Assembly (NCBI GenBank): GCA_016124615.1
Contig: WGNF01000007.1
Span: forward strand, 62,001-126,000
Reading direction: 5' to 3'
Source of the DNA: Paracoccaceae bacterium
Lineage (GTDB): Bacteria > Pseudomonadota > Alphaproteobacteria > Rhodobacterales > Rhodobacteraceae
Length of the DNA stretch: 64,000 nt
The first letter of the stretch is position 1; each line of letters starts with the position of its first letter. Shown piece after piece: positions 8,507 to 16,413 of the stretch. The translations under genes and the position numbers were made by a program. The notes beneath the pieces are model-generated. The model searched no databases. It was not told the origin of the DNA and worked only from the letters and a program-made list of their open reading frames with translations.

Positions 8507-9346
8507 TCAGACCGGGGTCAGCACGAAATCGAAGGGCGAATGCCACGCGGTCGCCGCGTCCTTCAGCTTTTCGAACGGCGCGACCAGCGTCTTCTTCACG
8601 CCAAAGACCGCGTCGGAGTCGATGTAGGCGTCGTCGCCGACGAAGGTATGCGTCACCAGTTTCTCATACCCCGGCGCCGTCACCAGATAGTGCATGTGGG
8701 CGGGGCGGTAAGGGTGGCGCCCAAGGTGGCCCAGCATCTTGCCGACCGGGCCATCATCCGGGATCGGGTAGCAGACCGGCTTGATGCCGACAAAACTGTA
8801 GCGGCCGTCCGCCCCGGTGACAAAAATGCCGCGATTGTTCCACTTCGGCTGAATCCCGGGCTGCTGCACGTCGTAAAATCCGTCGGCATTGTCGGACCAG
8901 ACATCCACCCGCGCGCCCCTGATCGGGTTGCCATGCAGGTCGATCACCGCGCCCTCGAACAGGCAGCTTTCGCCCTTGCCATCCAGCGAGATATTGCTGC
9001 CCATCGGCAATTCCGGCGCGCCATCGACATGGAAGGGGCCGAAAACGGTGTTCTCGGTCGCCCCCGCCGGGCGGCGGTTGTTGATCGCATCGACCAGCAT
9101 CGAAAAGCCCAGCGTGTCGGACAACAGAATGAACTCTTGCCGCTCGCCCGAGCAGATCTGGCCGGTCTTGGTCAGGAAGTCGATGCCGTAGTCCCATTCC
9201 TCTTGCGTCAGATGCACCTCCTTGGCGAAGGCGTGCAGATGCTTGACGAGGCAGGCCATGACCTCGGCGAGGCGCGGAGAGATGTTCTTGCCCATCCGGG
9301 CATTGACGGTTTCGACAGAGGCGTCTTCGGTGAAATACGGGGTCAT
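8507..9346 (-). CDS. Hydroxyquinol 1,2-dioxygenase
   Basis: Intradiol ring-cleavage dioxygenase, 279 aa. Non-heme Fe(III) ligands are visible in the expected order: Tyr in ADGFYDVQQ, Tyr in VCYPIPDDG, and two His in RPAHMHYLV. The N-terminal helical dimerization domain is followed by the beta-sandwich. Hydroxyquinol rather than catechol activity is favoured by maleylacetate reductase in the same locus. The start at 9346 has AAAGGAG 7 bp upstream; the frame stays open into livM, but those upstream codons overlap livM. It sits in an operon directly behind the ABC importer genes. Confidence 0.9.
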   Translation of the reverse strand: MTPYFTEDASVETVNARMGKNISPRLAEVMACLVKHLHAFAKEVHLTQEEWDYGIDFLTKTGQICSGERQEFILLSDTLGFSMLVDAINNRRPAGATENTVFGPFHVDGAPELPMGSNISLDGKGESCLFEGAVIDLHGNPIRGARVDVWSDNADGFYDVQQPGIQPKWNNRGIFVTGADGRYSFVGIKPVCYPIPDDGPVGKMLGHLGRHPYRPAHMHYLVTAPGYEKLVTHTFVGDDAYIDSDAVFGVKKTLVAPFEKLKDAATAWHSPFDFVLTPV

Positions 9347-9369
9347 GTCGGTCTCCTTTGCGGCGGCGC

Positions 9370-10431
9370 TCATATCAGGCTGGCCTTTGAAGCGGTCACG
9401 CGCAGAGGCGCGGGCGGACGATGCGAAAGCGGAAACGGGTCGATGCCGGTCAGGGCCGAGAACCGCCCCCACAGACCGCTGCGGGCGAACAGCATCACTA
9501 CGATGCCCAGGGCGCCCAGAACGATCAGATAGACGGTGCCGTAGTCGGCCAGCAGGCGTTGCAGCAGGTAGAACACGATCACGCCGACGATCGGCCCCGG
9601 CAAGGTGCCGATGCCGCCGATCACCACAACAAAGATCACGAAGGCGGTCCAGTCCTGCACCGAAAAGGCGGCGTCGGGCGTGACACGGGTGATCTGGATG
9701 AAGATCAGCGCGCCGCACAGCCCGGTGCCGAAGGCGGTCAGCAGGAACACCAGCGCCTTCAACCGCAGCGGATCAACGCCAACCGATCGCGCCGCCTGTT
9801 CATTGTCGCGGATCGCCTGCATCCCCAGCCCCGAGCGTGAACGCAGAAAGCGGTAGGACGCCACCAGCATCACCAGCGCCAAAGCCAGCGCCAGCCAATA
9901 GGTCACCGCATCGGCGGCAGCGGCGGAACTGACATGCAAAAGGTCTTTCGCCAGCGGCACGCCGAACATGTCCTTGGTCGTGCCCTTGGGCAGCGAGGTG
10001 CCGGTGCCACCCCCCAGCGCCTTCCACTGGCCCGCCAGCAGCCGGGCGATATCGGCCACGACCCAGGTGCCGATGGCGAAATAGGCGCCATTCAGGCGGA
10101 AGGCAAAGAAGGCCATCGGCACCGCGAAAGCCATCGCCGCCAGCCCGCCCAGCAGCACGCCGACCAGCGGGTCAAGGCCCCAGAGGATCACGGCGGCGAA
10201 CATCACATAGGCGCCGATGCCGACGAAAGCCTGCTGGCCGACCGAGACGAGGCCGGCAAACCCCGCCAGCATGTTCCAGTTCATCGCCAGCACCAGCAGC
10301 GTCAGGATACCGAACAGATCCTGCGTCACCGCGCGCGGCGCAATCGCCGGCACCGCCATCAGCGCGGCCAGCGCCAGCAGCCCGATCAGGGCGGGCAGGA
10401 CGCGCGGCGACGGAAAGGAAAGGTTTGCCAT
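9370..10431 (-). CDS. livM: Branched-chain-type ABC transporter permease (LivM family)
   Basis: A 353-residue inner-membrane permease with about ten hydrophobic segments and the LivM signature GFAGLVSVGQQAFVGIGAY. It pairs with LivH to form the channel of a HAAT-family importer. It starts 7 bp after the livH stop and is followed after 23 bp by hydroxyquinol dioxygenase. The gene context suggests import of an aromatic compound rather than leucine/isoleucine/valine, so the symbol denotes family only. Confidence 0.88.
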   Translation of the reverse strand: MANLSFPSPRVLPALIGLLALAALMAVPAIAPRAVTQDLFGILTLLVLAMNWNMLAGFAGLVSVGQQAFVGIGAYVMFAAVILWGLDPLVGVLLGGLAAMAFAVPMAFFAFRLNGAYFAIGTWVVADIARLLAGQWKALGGGTGTSLPKGTTKDMFGVPLAKDLLHVSSAAAADAVTYWLALALALVMLVASYRFLRSRSGLGMQAIRDNEQAARSVGVDPLRLKALVFLLTAFGTGLCGALIFIQITRVTPDAAFSVQDWTAFVIFVVVIGGIGTLPGPIVGVIVFYLLQRLLADYGTVYLIVLGALGIVVMLFARSGLWGRFSALTGIDPFPLSHRPPAPLRVTASKASLI

Positions 10432-10438
10432 GATGCCC

Positions 10439-11302
10439 TCAGTCATTCGCGCGAGGAAAGAGGCCGCGCGGGCGCAGCAAAAGCACGGCGACAAAGGCGA
10501 CGTGCCCCGACAGGATCTGCCATTCCGGATTGACCACGGCCCCGAGCGCCTGTGCAACACCGATCACGATCCCGCCCGCAAGCGTGCCCCACAGGCTGCC
10601 AAGGCCGCCGATGATCACCGCCTCGAACGCATAAAGCAGACGGGCCGGGCCGATCGAGGGATCGAAGTTCGAGCGCACCCCCAGATAAAGCGCCGCAATC
10701 GTCGCCACCACCATCGCGATGCCGGTCGCAATCGCAAAGACGCTTTGCGGCCGTATCCCCATCAGTTGCGCCGTCACCGCATCATCCGACGTCGCCCGGA
10801 ACGCCCGCCCCAGTGCCGTGCGGTAGAAAAGCCGGTTCAGCGCGAAGATCACGACCACCGCCGAGATCAGCGTCAAGAGCGGCATCACCCCCACCGAAAT
10901 CGGGCCGAGGGCCAGCGATTGCGCCTCGATCGCCCCCGCCGCCAACTTGCGGCTGTCGGCGCTGAAGCCTTGCAGCAGGCCGTTCTGGATCACCACCGAC
11001 AGGCCGAAGGTGACCAGCAGCGGCGGCAGGATATCCTCGCCCAGCACCCGGTTCAGCACATAGGTCTGCAACAGCCACCCCGCCGCGAACATCACCGGCG
11101 CCGCGATCAGCACCGCCGCAAAGGGGTTCAACCCCAGCGCGCTGGTCACGCCGAGGATCAGATACGCGGCCATCACGATCAGATCGCCATGCGCCAGGTT
11201 CACCAGCCGCATGATGCCGAAAACAAGGCTGAGCCCCGCCGCGAACAGCGCGTAAAGCCCGCCCAGCAGAACGCCTTGCACGAGGGTGTCGAGCAGGGTC
11301 AT
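10439..11302 (-). CDS. livH: Branched-chain-type ABC transporter permease (LivH family)
   Basis: A 287-residue permease with eight or so transmembrane stretches and typical motifs: GGLYALFAAGLSLVFGIMRL at the N-terminus and FEAVIIGGLGSLWGTLAGG near the C-terminus. The start at 11302 overlaps the livF stop (ATGA), so translation is coupled. It is the partner of LivM in the importer of the catabolic operon. Confidence 0.9.
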   Translation of the reverse strand: MTLLDTLVQGVLLGGLYALFAAGLSLVFGIMRLVNLAHGDLIVMAAYLILGVTSALGLNPFAAVLIAAPVMFAAGWLLQTYVLNRVLGEDILPPLLVTFGLSVVIQNGLLQGFSADSRKLAAGAIEAQSLALGPISVGVMPLLTLISAVVVIFALNRLFYRTALGRAFRATSDDAVTAQLMGIRPQSVFAIATGIAMVVATIAALYLGVRSNFDPSIGPARLLYAFEAVIIGGLGSLWGTLAGGIVIGVAQALGAVVNPEWQILSGHVAFVAVLLLRPRGLFPRAND

Positions 11303-12006
11303 GCGCTCACTCCGAAATAGGCGTTGTGGATGGCGTCGCGTGACAGGGTGGCGGGTGTGCCGGTCAGGGTGACGCGCCCCTCCATCATGCAATAGACCCG
11401 GTCGGCGATCTTCAGCGCCTGCCCGATGTCCTGTTCCACCACGATGATCGAGGTGCCCGCGGCCTTGATCCTTGGCACCGCGGCGTAGATGTCGCGGATC
11501 ACCACCGGCGCGAGGCCCAGCGAGATCTCGTCGCACAGCAACACCCGCGGGTTCGACATCAGCGCCCGACCGATCGCCACCATCTGTTGCTGCCCGCCCG
11601 ACAGCGCCGTGCCGGGGGCCAGGCGGCGGTCCTTCAGCACCGGGAACAGCTGATAGATCGCGTCAACGCTCCACTGGCCGTTGCCCTTGCGGGCATGGGC
11701 GCCGATCAGCAGGTTCTCCTCGACCGAGAGCGAGGCGAACAGCTTGCGCCCCTCGGGCACCATCGCGATGCCCTGCATCAGCACCTCGGGCGCAGGCAGC
11801 GCGGTGATGTTCTTGCCGTCAAGCGTGATGCTGCCGCCCGCGCGCACGATCCCGGTGATGGCGCGCATCAGCGTGGTCTTGCCCGCACCATTGGCGCCGA
11901 TGATCGCCACCGTCTCGCCCGCGCCCAGATGCAGGTCGACCCCGAACAGCGCCTGAAAATCCCCGTAATTTGCGGTCAGGCCAAGGATATCCAGCAACGC
12001 GGTCAT
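11299..12006 (-). CDS. livF: ABC transporter ATP-binding protein (LivF family)
   Basis: A 235-residue ATPase. Walker A is GANGAGKTT, the ABC signature LSGGQQQM and Walker B VLLCDE, with a switch His replaced by Gln in VVEQDI. LivF-type proteins carry the MVPEGRKLF segment seen here. The start at 12006 overlaps the livG stop (ATGA). It energizes uptake together with LivG. Confidence 0.9.
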   Translation of the reverse strand: MTALLDILGLTANYGDFQALFGVDLHLGAGETVAIIGANGAGKTTLMRAITGIVRAGGSITLDGKNITALPAPEVLMQGIAMVPEGRKLFASLSVEENLLIGAHARKGNGQWSVDAIYQLFPVLKDRRLAPGTALSGGQQQMVAIGRALMSNPRVLLCDEISLGLAPVVIRDIYAAVPRIKAAGTSIIVVEQDIGQALKIADRVYCMMEGRVTLTGTPATLSRDAIHNAYFGVSA

Positions 12007-12722
12007 GCCTCGATCCCCAGATAGATCTCGCGCACCTCCTGCGAGGCCATCACCGCGTCCGGGGCGCCGATCATCAGCATCTTGCCGAAGTTCAGCACCA
12101 TCAACCGGCTGACGACGGCGTTCAGCGCATGCAGCACATGTTCGATCCAGATGATCGCGGTGCCCTCGGCGTGAATCTGGCGGATGGTGGCGACCAGTTC
12201 GTGGCACTCGCCCTCGGTCAGACCCCCGGCGATTTCGTCCAGCAGGATCAGGCGCGGCGCAGTCGCCATCGCGCGCGCCAGCTCCAGCCGTTTGCGCTGC
12301 AACAGCGGCAAGCCGCCGGACTTCTTTTCCGCCACTGCGGCAAGGCCGGTGCGATGCAGGATATCCATGCAATGCCCCGGCGCGTCCGGGGCGGCGATGG
12401 CGCCGCCAAACCGCGCCGCCACCAGCAGGTTCTCATAGACGGTCAGATGGCCAAAGGGCTGCGGTATCTGAAACGACCGCCCGATGCCGCTGGCACAGCG
12501 CCGCATCGCGCTGTCGGCGGTAATGTCGGTGCCGTCCAGCATCACCCGACCCCGATCCGGGCGCAGATTACCGGCGATCAGGTTGAACAGCGTCGATTTG
12601 CCGGCGCCGTTCGGCCCGATGATGCCAAGCGCCTCGCCCTTGGCCAGATCAAAGCTGACGTCATCCGTCACCGTGAGCGCGCCGAAGGATTTGGACACGG
12701 ACTGAAGGGATAAGATCGGCAT
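12003..12722 (-). CDS. livG: ABC transporter ATP-binding protein (LivG family)
   Basis: A 239-residue ATPase with Walker A GPNGAGKST and Walker B LILLDE. The signature position reads LPLLQRKRLELARAM instead of the usual LSxGQ-type sequence, and the D-loop follows as DEIAGGLTE. I regard this as the character of a LivG subfamily rather than damage, because the surrounding sequence is intact. The start at 12722 is the first Met giving a normal LivG N-terminus. It is separated from livK by 52 bp that hold a hairpin. Confidence 0.88.
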   Translation of the reverse strand: MPILSLQSVSKSFGALTVTDDVSFDLAKGEALGIIGPNGAGKSTLFNLIAGNLRPDRGRVMLDGTDITADSAMRRCASGIGRSFQIPQPFGHLTVYENLLVAARFGGAIAAPDAPGHCMDILHRTGLAAVAEKKSGGLPLLQRKRLELARAMATAPRLILLDEIAGGLTEGECHELVATIRQIHAEGTAIIWIEHVLHALNAVVSRLMVLNFGKMLMIGAPDAVMASQEVREIYLGIEA

Positions 12723-12734
12723 CACCGCCTCGAT

Positions 12735-12766
12735 GGAAAAGCCCCGGCGCAGGCAAGCGCCGGGGC
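12735..12766 (-). terminator. Hairpin between livK and livG (attenuator)
   Basis: GCCCCGGCGC (12741-12750) and GCGCCGGGGC (12757-12766) form a perfect 10-bp stem with a 6-nt loop. On the minus strand the stem is followed by TTTTCC. A partial terminator here would let the binding protein be made in excess over the membrane subunits, as is common in such importer operons. Confidence 0.6.
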
Positions 12767-12774
12767 GATGCAGT

Positions 12775-14040
12775 TCAGGACAGGGCTTCCAGCTTGCCGC
12801 CCAGCGGGATCTCGGGGGCAAGGCCGTTTTCGACGATCACCAGATCGAAGCTGCCATCGGCCTTGCGCCGCCATTGCCCGCCGACCAGCGGGGTCTTCGC
12901 CACGTTCTTGCGCGCGAAAGCGGGCACGTTGTCCTGACCCCACTGGATCTTGCCCACCACGGTGTTGAGGTTGGTGGCCCCGATCGCGGCGGCCAGCGCG
13001 TCGCCATCCGTCGGGTCCTTGGTGCGCTTGATCGCATCGACCGCCACCTCGAACAGCGCATGAACAAATCCCGCGGGCATCGTCCACTGCCGCCCGGCGG
13101 CCTTTTCGAACTCGGCCGCCAGTTCGGCCGCGCTTTGCCCGGTCAGCGAGGATTTGAACGGATGGTTCGGCGACCACCAGACCTCGCAGGCCAGGTTGTG
13201 GCCCAGCGGGCCAAGCGCGGCGACGGTTTCGGGGAACAGCAGGGCCTTGGCCACCGTCGCCAGCTTGGGCTTGTAGCCCTGCTGCTGCGCCTGGGTCCAG
13301 AAGGTGGTGAAATCGGGCGGAATCGGGATGCCCGTCATGATCTGGCAATCGGCCTGCTTGAAGGCGTTGATCTGGGCGCTGAAATCATCGGTCAGGTCCT
13401 GATAGCGGCCCGGATCGGTCAGCTTGTAGCCCGCCTTCGACAGCGCCGGTGGCATCCCCGCGTTCGAGGCCCAGGCATTGCCGTCACCATCGTTCGGCCA
13501 GAGCCCGCCGACCGATTTGTTGGTCTCGACCCCGTTCCACATGTTCATGAAGACGGCGACGTTATCCTCCAGCCCCCAGAAGAAATGGTAAACGTAGTCG
13601 AAGGCCTGCCAACTGGACGGATCACCGGGATTGCCCTGCTGCCCGATGAACCACGGCTGCCACGGCGCCACCGAAGAGATCACCGGAATCTGTTCCTGTT
13701 CGGCGACCGAGCAGACCGGGTTGGTGGTTTCCGGCGTCGAGGCCACAAGCATCAGGTTGACGCCATCACGGCTGATCAGTTCCTTGGCGACTTCGGCGGC
13801 GCGGTTCGGGTTCGACTGGCTGTCCTTGACGATCACCTCGGCGTCGAGTCCGATCGACTTGGCCGAGGCGAGGAATTTCGCGACCATGTAGTCGTCCGCC
13901 GCCGAAAAGGCGCTGAGCGGGCCGGATTGCGGGCTGACATAGCCGATCTTGATCTTGGTGCCCGCGGCGAAGGCCGGTCTGACCAGGCTTGTCGCGGCCA
14001 GTGCCGCGCCGGTTTTCAAAAGGCTCCGTCTGGTGAACAT
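12775..14040 (-). CDS. livK: Periplasmic binding protein of the ABC importer (LivK family)
   Basis: A 421-residue type I periplasmic binding protein. The N-terminus MFTRRSLLKTGAALAA matches a twin-arginine signal (RRSLLK), with cleavage likely after PAFA. The mature part begins KIKIGYVSPQSGPLSAF, typical of Leu/Ile/Val-like receptors. The ATG at 14040 has GGGAGGAAA upstream; longer in-frame extensions have no signal sequence. It is first in the seven-gene operon that ends with hydroxyquinol dioxygenase and the tautomerase-like gene, so the ligand is probably a phenolic or aromatic acid. That ligand call is inference. Confidence 0.88.
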   Translation of the reverse strand: MFTRRSLLKTGAALAATSLVRPAFAAGTKIKIGYVSPQSGPLSAFSAADDYMVAKFLASAKSIGLDAEVIVKDSQSNPNRAAEVAKELISRDGVNLMLVASTPETTNPVCSVAEQEQIPVISSVAPWQPWFIGQQGNPGDPSSWQAFDYVYHFFWGLEDNVAVFMNMWNGVETNKSVGGLWPNDGDGNAWASNAGMPPALSKAGYKLTDPGRYQDLTDDFSAQINAFKQADCQIMTGIPIPPDFTTFWTQAQQQGYKPKLATVAKALLFPETVAALGPLGHNLACEVWWSPNHPFKSSLTGQSAAELAAEFEKAAGRQWTMPAGFVHALFEVAVDAIKRTKDPTDGDALAAAIGATNLNTVVGKIQWGQDNVPAFARKNVAKTPLVGGQWRRKADGSFDLVIVENGLAPEIPLGGKLEALS

Positions 14041-14161
14041 TGCGTTTCCTCCCTGATGCGCTGTTCGTGGTGTCCGGCCGAGGGTCTTCCGGCAGCCCGA
14101 CCCAACCGCACGCGCGGCGCGGTTCCGCCCTGTCCTCCGACAGCAACGGGCGGGCTGCGCG

Positions 14162-14272
14162 CAACACTCGATCCTCCTTAACGGGTGCAGGCGTGCCGAC
14201 AGCCTAAGGCGCGACAAATGGCAAGATGATCATTTCGCGCGGCGATTATATCGCTTTGGGGTATGAAACTGG
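14162..14272. repeat. Duplicated divergent promoter (copy B) upstream of livK
   Basis: This block repeats the lysR/maleylacetate reductase gap (7095-7198). Exact matches are GCGCGGCG (14237-14244), TTATATCGCTTTGGG (14246-14260) and TATGAAACTGG (14262-14272). The last of these includes a remnant of the lysR start: ATG AAA CTG at 14263, then divergent sequence. On the other side an AGGAGG (14173-14178) followed by GTG (14165-14167) mirrors the reductase start. Start-to-start distances are 91 bp (A) and 96 bp (B). It probably serves as promoter/operator of the livK operon. Confidence 0.7.
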
Positions 14273-14297
14273 GCACAGGCGGCGGACATACGCAAAC

Positions 14298-14323
14298 GGG
14301 GCGCGGCATGCCTGCCGCGCCCC
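14298..14323 (-). terminator. Terminator of the degP-like gene
   Basis: GGGGCGCGGCA (14298-14308) pairs perfectly with TGCCGCGCCCC (14313-14323) around a 4-nt loop. On the minus strand it lies 23 bp beyond the protease stop codon and is followed by GTTTGCG, a weak T-run. Confidence 0.65.
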
Positions 14324-14345
14324 GCACAGGGTCAGTTCAAACCGC

Positions 14346-15488
14346 TCAGGCTTTTTGCGGCGCCATCAGGCCGACCGAGACGTTCAGCTCCATCTTCTTG
14401 CCGGCACGCAGCACGTCGATCTTGGTGGCGGTATCCGGCGCGGTCATCGCAACGGCGCGCGGCAGGTCGTGCAACTGCTTGATGTCGGTGCCGCCGAACG
14501 CGGTGATGATGTCGCCGCGCTTCAGGCCCGCCTTGGCGGCCGGGCTATCGGGGTTTACCGCGGCGACCAGCGCGCCCTCGGGCTTGTCGAGGCCGATCGC
14601 GGCGGCCACGTCCGGCGACACCGCCTGAATCTGCACACCAAGCCAGCCATGTTCGGCCTTGCCGCCATGTTCCAGCTGCGCCACGACTTGCTGCACCACG
14701 TCCGAGGGCACGGCAAAGCCGATCCCGACCGAACCGCCGCTGGGCGACAGGATCGCGGTGTTCATGCCCACGACCTTGCCCGCGTCATCGAACAGCGGCC
14801 CGCCAGAGTTGCCCTTGTTGATCGCCGCGTCGGTCTGCAGATAGTTGTCATAGGCGCCACTGCCGATGTCACGTGCCTTGGCCGAGATGATGCCTGTCGT
14901 CACCGTGCCGCCCAGCCCGAACGGATTGCCGACCGCCATCACATCGTCGCCGACGCGGATCGCCTGGGAAGAGTCGAAGCTGACAGCGGGCAGCGGGTCG
15001 GTCGCGTCCACCTTGATCAGCGCGACATCGGTCACCGGATCGGTGCCGATCACCTTGGCGTCGAAGCTGCGGCCGTCCTGCAAGGTGACCTTCACCGCCG
15101 TGGCGCCGTCAACGACGTGATTGTTGGTCACGATCAGCCCCTTCGAGTCGATGATGAAGCCAGAGCCCACGCCGTGCGCCGCCGGTGCGTTCTGCGATTG
15201 CTGCTGATCGTTGCCTTGCGGCATCTGCGGCATCGGAATGCCGAATTGCTGGCTGAACTCCTGAAACGGGAAGCCCTGCATCATCTGCATCTGCTGCGGC
15301 GCCTTTTCGGTCACTTCGATGTAGACGACGCTGGGCGCAACCTTCTGCACAAGGTCGGCATAGCCGCCCGCGGGTTCCGCCGTCGCGACGCCGGGGATCA
15401 CGGCAATTGCGGTGGAAGAGGCCAGCGCCGCGACAAGGGCGAGACCCGCAAGGCGGGCGCGGCCGGTTTTCTTGACGGTGGTTCGCAT
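14346..15488 (-). CDS. DegP/HtrA-type periplasmic serine protease
   Basis: A 380-residue Do-like protease with an N-terminal signal segment (basic start, hydrophobic LAGLALVAALASSTAIAVI, cleavage near ATAEP). Catalytic triad: His in TNNHVVDGA, Asp in DVALIKVD, Ser in GNSGGPLFD. One PDZ domain is visible near the C-terminus (residues about 275-370). It probably acts in envelope protein quality control. The start at 15488 has AAGGAG upstream. It is divergent from the two-component genes that follow, a pairing seen for envelope-stress systems. Confidence 0.9.
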   Translation of the reverse strand: MRTTVKKTGRARLAGLALVAALASSTAIAVIPGVATAEPAGGYADLVQKVAPSVVYIEVTEKAPQQMQMMQGFPFQEFSQQFGIPMPQMPQGNDQQQSQNAPAAHGVGSGFIIDSKGLIVTNNHVVDGATAVKVTLQDGRSFDAKVIGTDPVTDVALIKVDATDPLPAVSFDSSQAIRVGDDVMAVGNPFGLGGTVTTGIISAKARDIGSGAYDNYLQTDAAINKGNSGGPLFDDAGKVVGMNTAILSPSGGSVGIGFAVPSDVVQQVVAQLEHGGKAEHGWLGVQIQAVSPDVAAAIGLDKPEGALVAAVNPDSPAAKAGLKRGDIITAFGGTDIKQLHDLPRAVAMTAPDTATKIDVLRAGKKMELNVSVGLMAPQKA

Positions 15489-15737
15489 CTGAGAACTCCT
15501 TTTGCTGCAACGGGACGGTGGGGCACTGCCCGGACCGGATGCAGCAGAAATGCCGCCCGCGCCTCGCAACCCGCTCTCGGCTTGATTACAATTCTGCAAG
15601 AAAGGCTCACGGCGCGGTCACGCCTGCGTGCGCCGAAGGGCGCGACATTGCAGGAAGTTCATCGGCGCGACAGGGTGCCGGAAGCTTGCCGGGGCACTGT
15701 GGTCACATGGCGCCGCTGCCGCGGGCATGGAGGAACG

Positions 15738-16409
15738 ATGCGCATTCTTGTCGTGGAAGACGATCCGACGACGGCCGACTACATCGCGGAAGGTCTGCGG
15801 CAAGAGGGCCATGCCGTCGATCTGCTGGCGCAGGGGCGCGATGCGCTGGTGCGCGCCACAACCGAGGCATTCGACGTGATGATCGTCGACCGGATGCTGC
15901 CGGGGCTCGACGGCCTCTCGCTCGTGCGCGCGCTCCGGGCGGCACACAACACCACGCCGGTGCTGTTCCTGACCTCGCTGGGTGGGGTCGACGACCGCAT
16001 CGAGGGGCTGAACGCGGGTGGCGACGATTATCTGGTGAAGCCCTTCGCCTTTGGCGAGCTGTCGGCCCGCGTCGCCGCGCTGGCCCGCCGCCCGCAGATG
16101 AAGGAAGCCGAGACGGTGCTGATGGCGGGCGACCTGCGGATGGACCTGCTGGCGCGGCGGGTGACGCGCGCGGGGCAGGATATCGACCTGCTGCCGCGCG
16201 AATTCGCGCTGCTGGAACAGCTTCTGCGCCGCAAGGGCCGCGTGCTGACCCGCACCATGCTGCTGGAATCGGTCTGGGATATCCGCTTCGATCCGCAGAC
16301 CAATGTGGTGGAAACCCATATCAGCCGGTTGCGCGCCAAGGTCGACAAGCCGTTTGAGCATGAGTTGATCAAGACCGTGCGCGGCGCGGGCTACCGGATC
16401 GAGGCGTAA
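15738..16409 (+). CDS. OmpR-family response regulator
   Basis: A 223-residue regulator. The receiver domain (1-115) has acidic residues Glu7/Asp8/Asp9, phospho-acceptor Asp51 in MIVDRMLPG, and Lys in LVKPFAF. The C-terminal OmpR-type winged helix (about 128-223) has LLPREFALLEQLLR and VVETHISRLRAKVD. The ATG at 15738 has GGAGG 5 bp upstream; the frame is open for 1.5 kb upstream by composition only. It lies 4 bp before its sensor kinase and is divergent from the DegP-like protease, a likely target. Confidence 0.92.
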   Translation: MRILVVEDDPTTADYIAEGLRQEGHAVDLLAQGRDALVRATTEAFDVMIVDRMLPGLDGLSLVRALRAAHNTTPVLFLTSLGGVDDRIEGLNAGGDDYLVKPFAFGELSARVAALARRPQMKEAETVLMAGDLRMDLLARRVTRAGQDIDLLPREFALLEQLLRRKGRVLTRTMLLESVWDIRFDPQTNVVETHISRLRAKVDKPFEHELIKTVRGAGYRIEA

Positions 16410-16413
16410 GGCG

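Noticed and set aside
12003-14040. Calling the LivKHMGF genes a branched-chain amino acid transporter
   Set aside because: Family similarity only; the genes share a transcript and control element with aromatic ring-cleavage genes, so an aromatic ligand is more likely.
13766-14167. 133-codon minus-strand frame with a good AGGAGG-GTG start overlapping livK
   Set aside because: Protein sequence resembles nothing and lies out of frame in livK; the start is better explained as a relic of the duplicated promoter. Kept only as a finding about the ribosome site.
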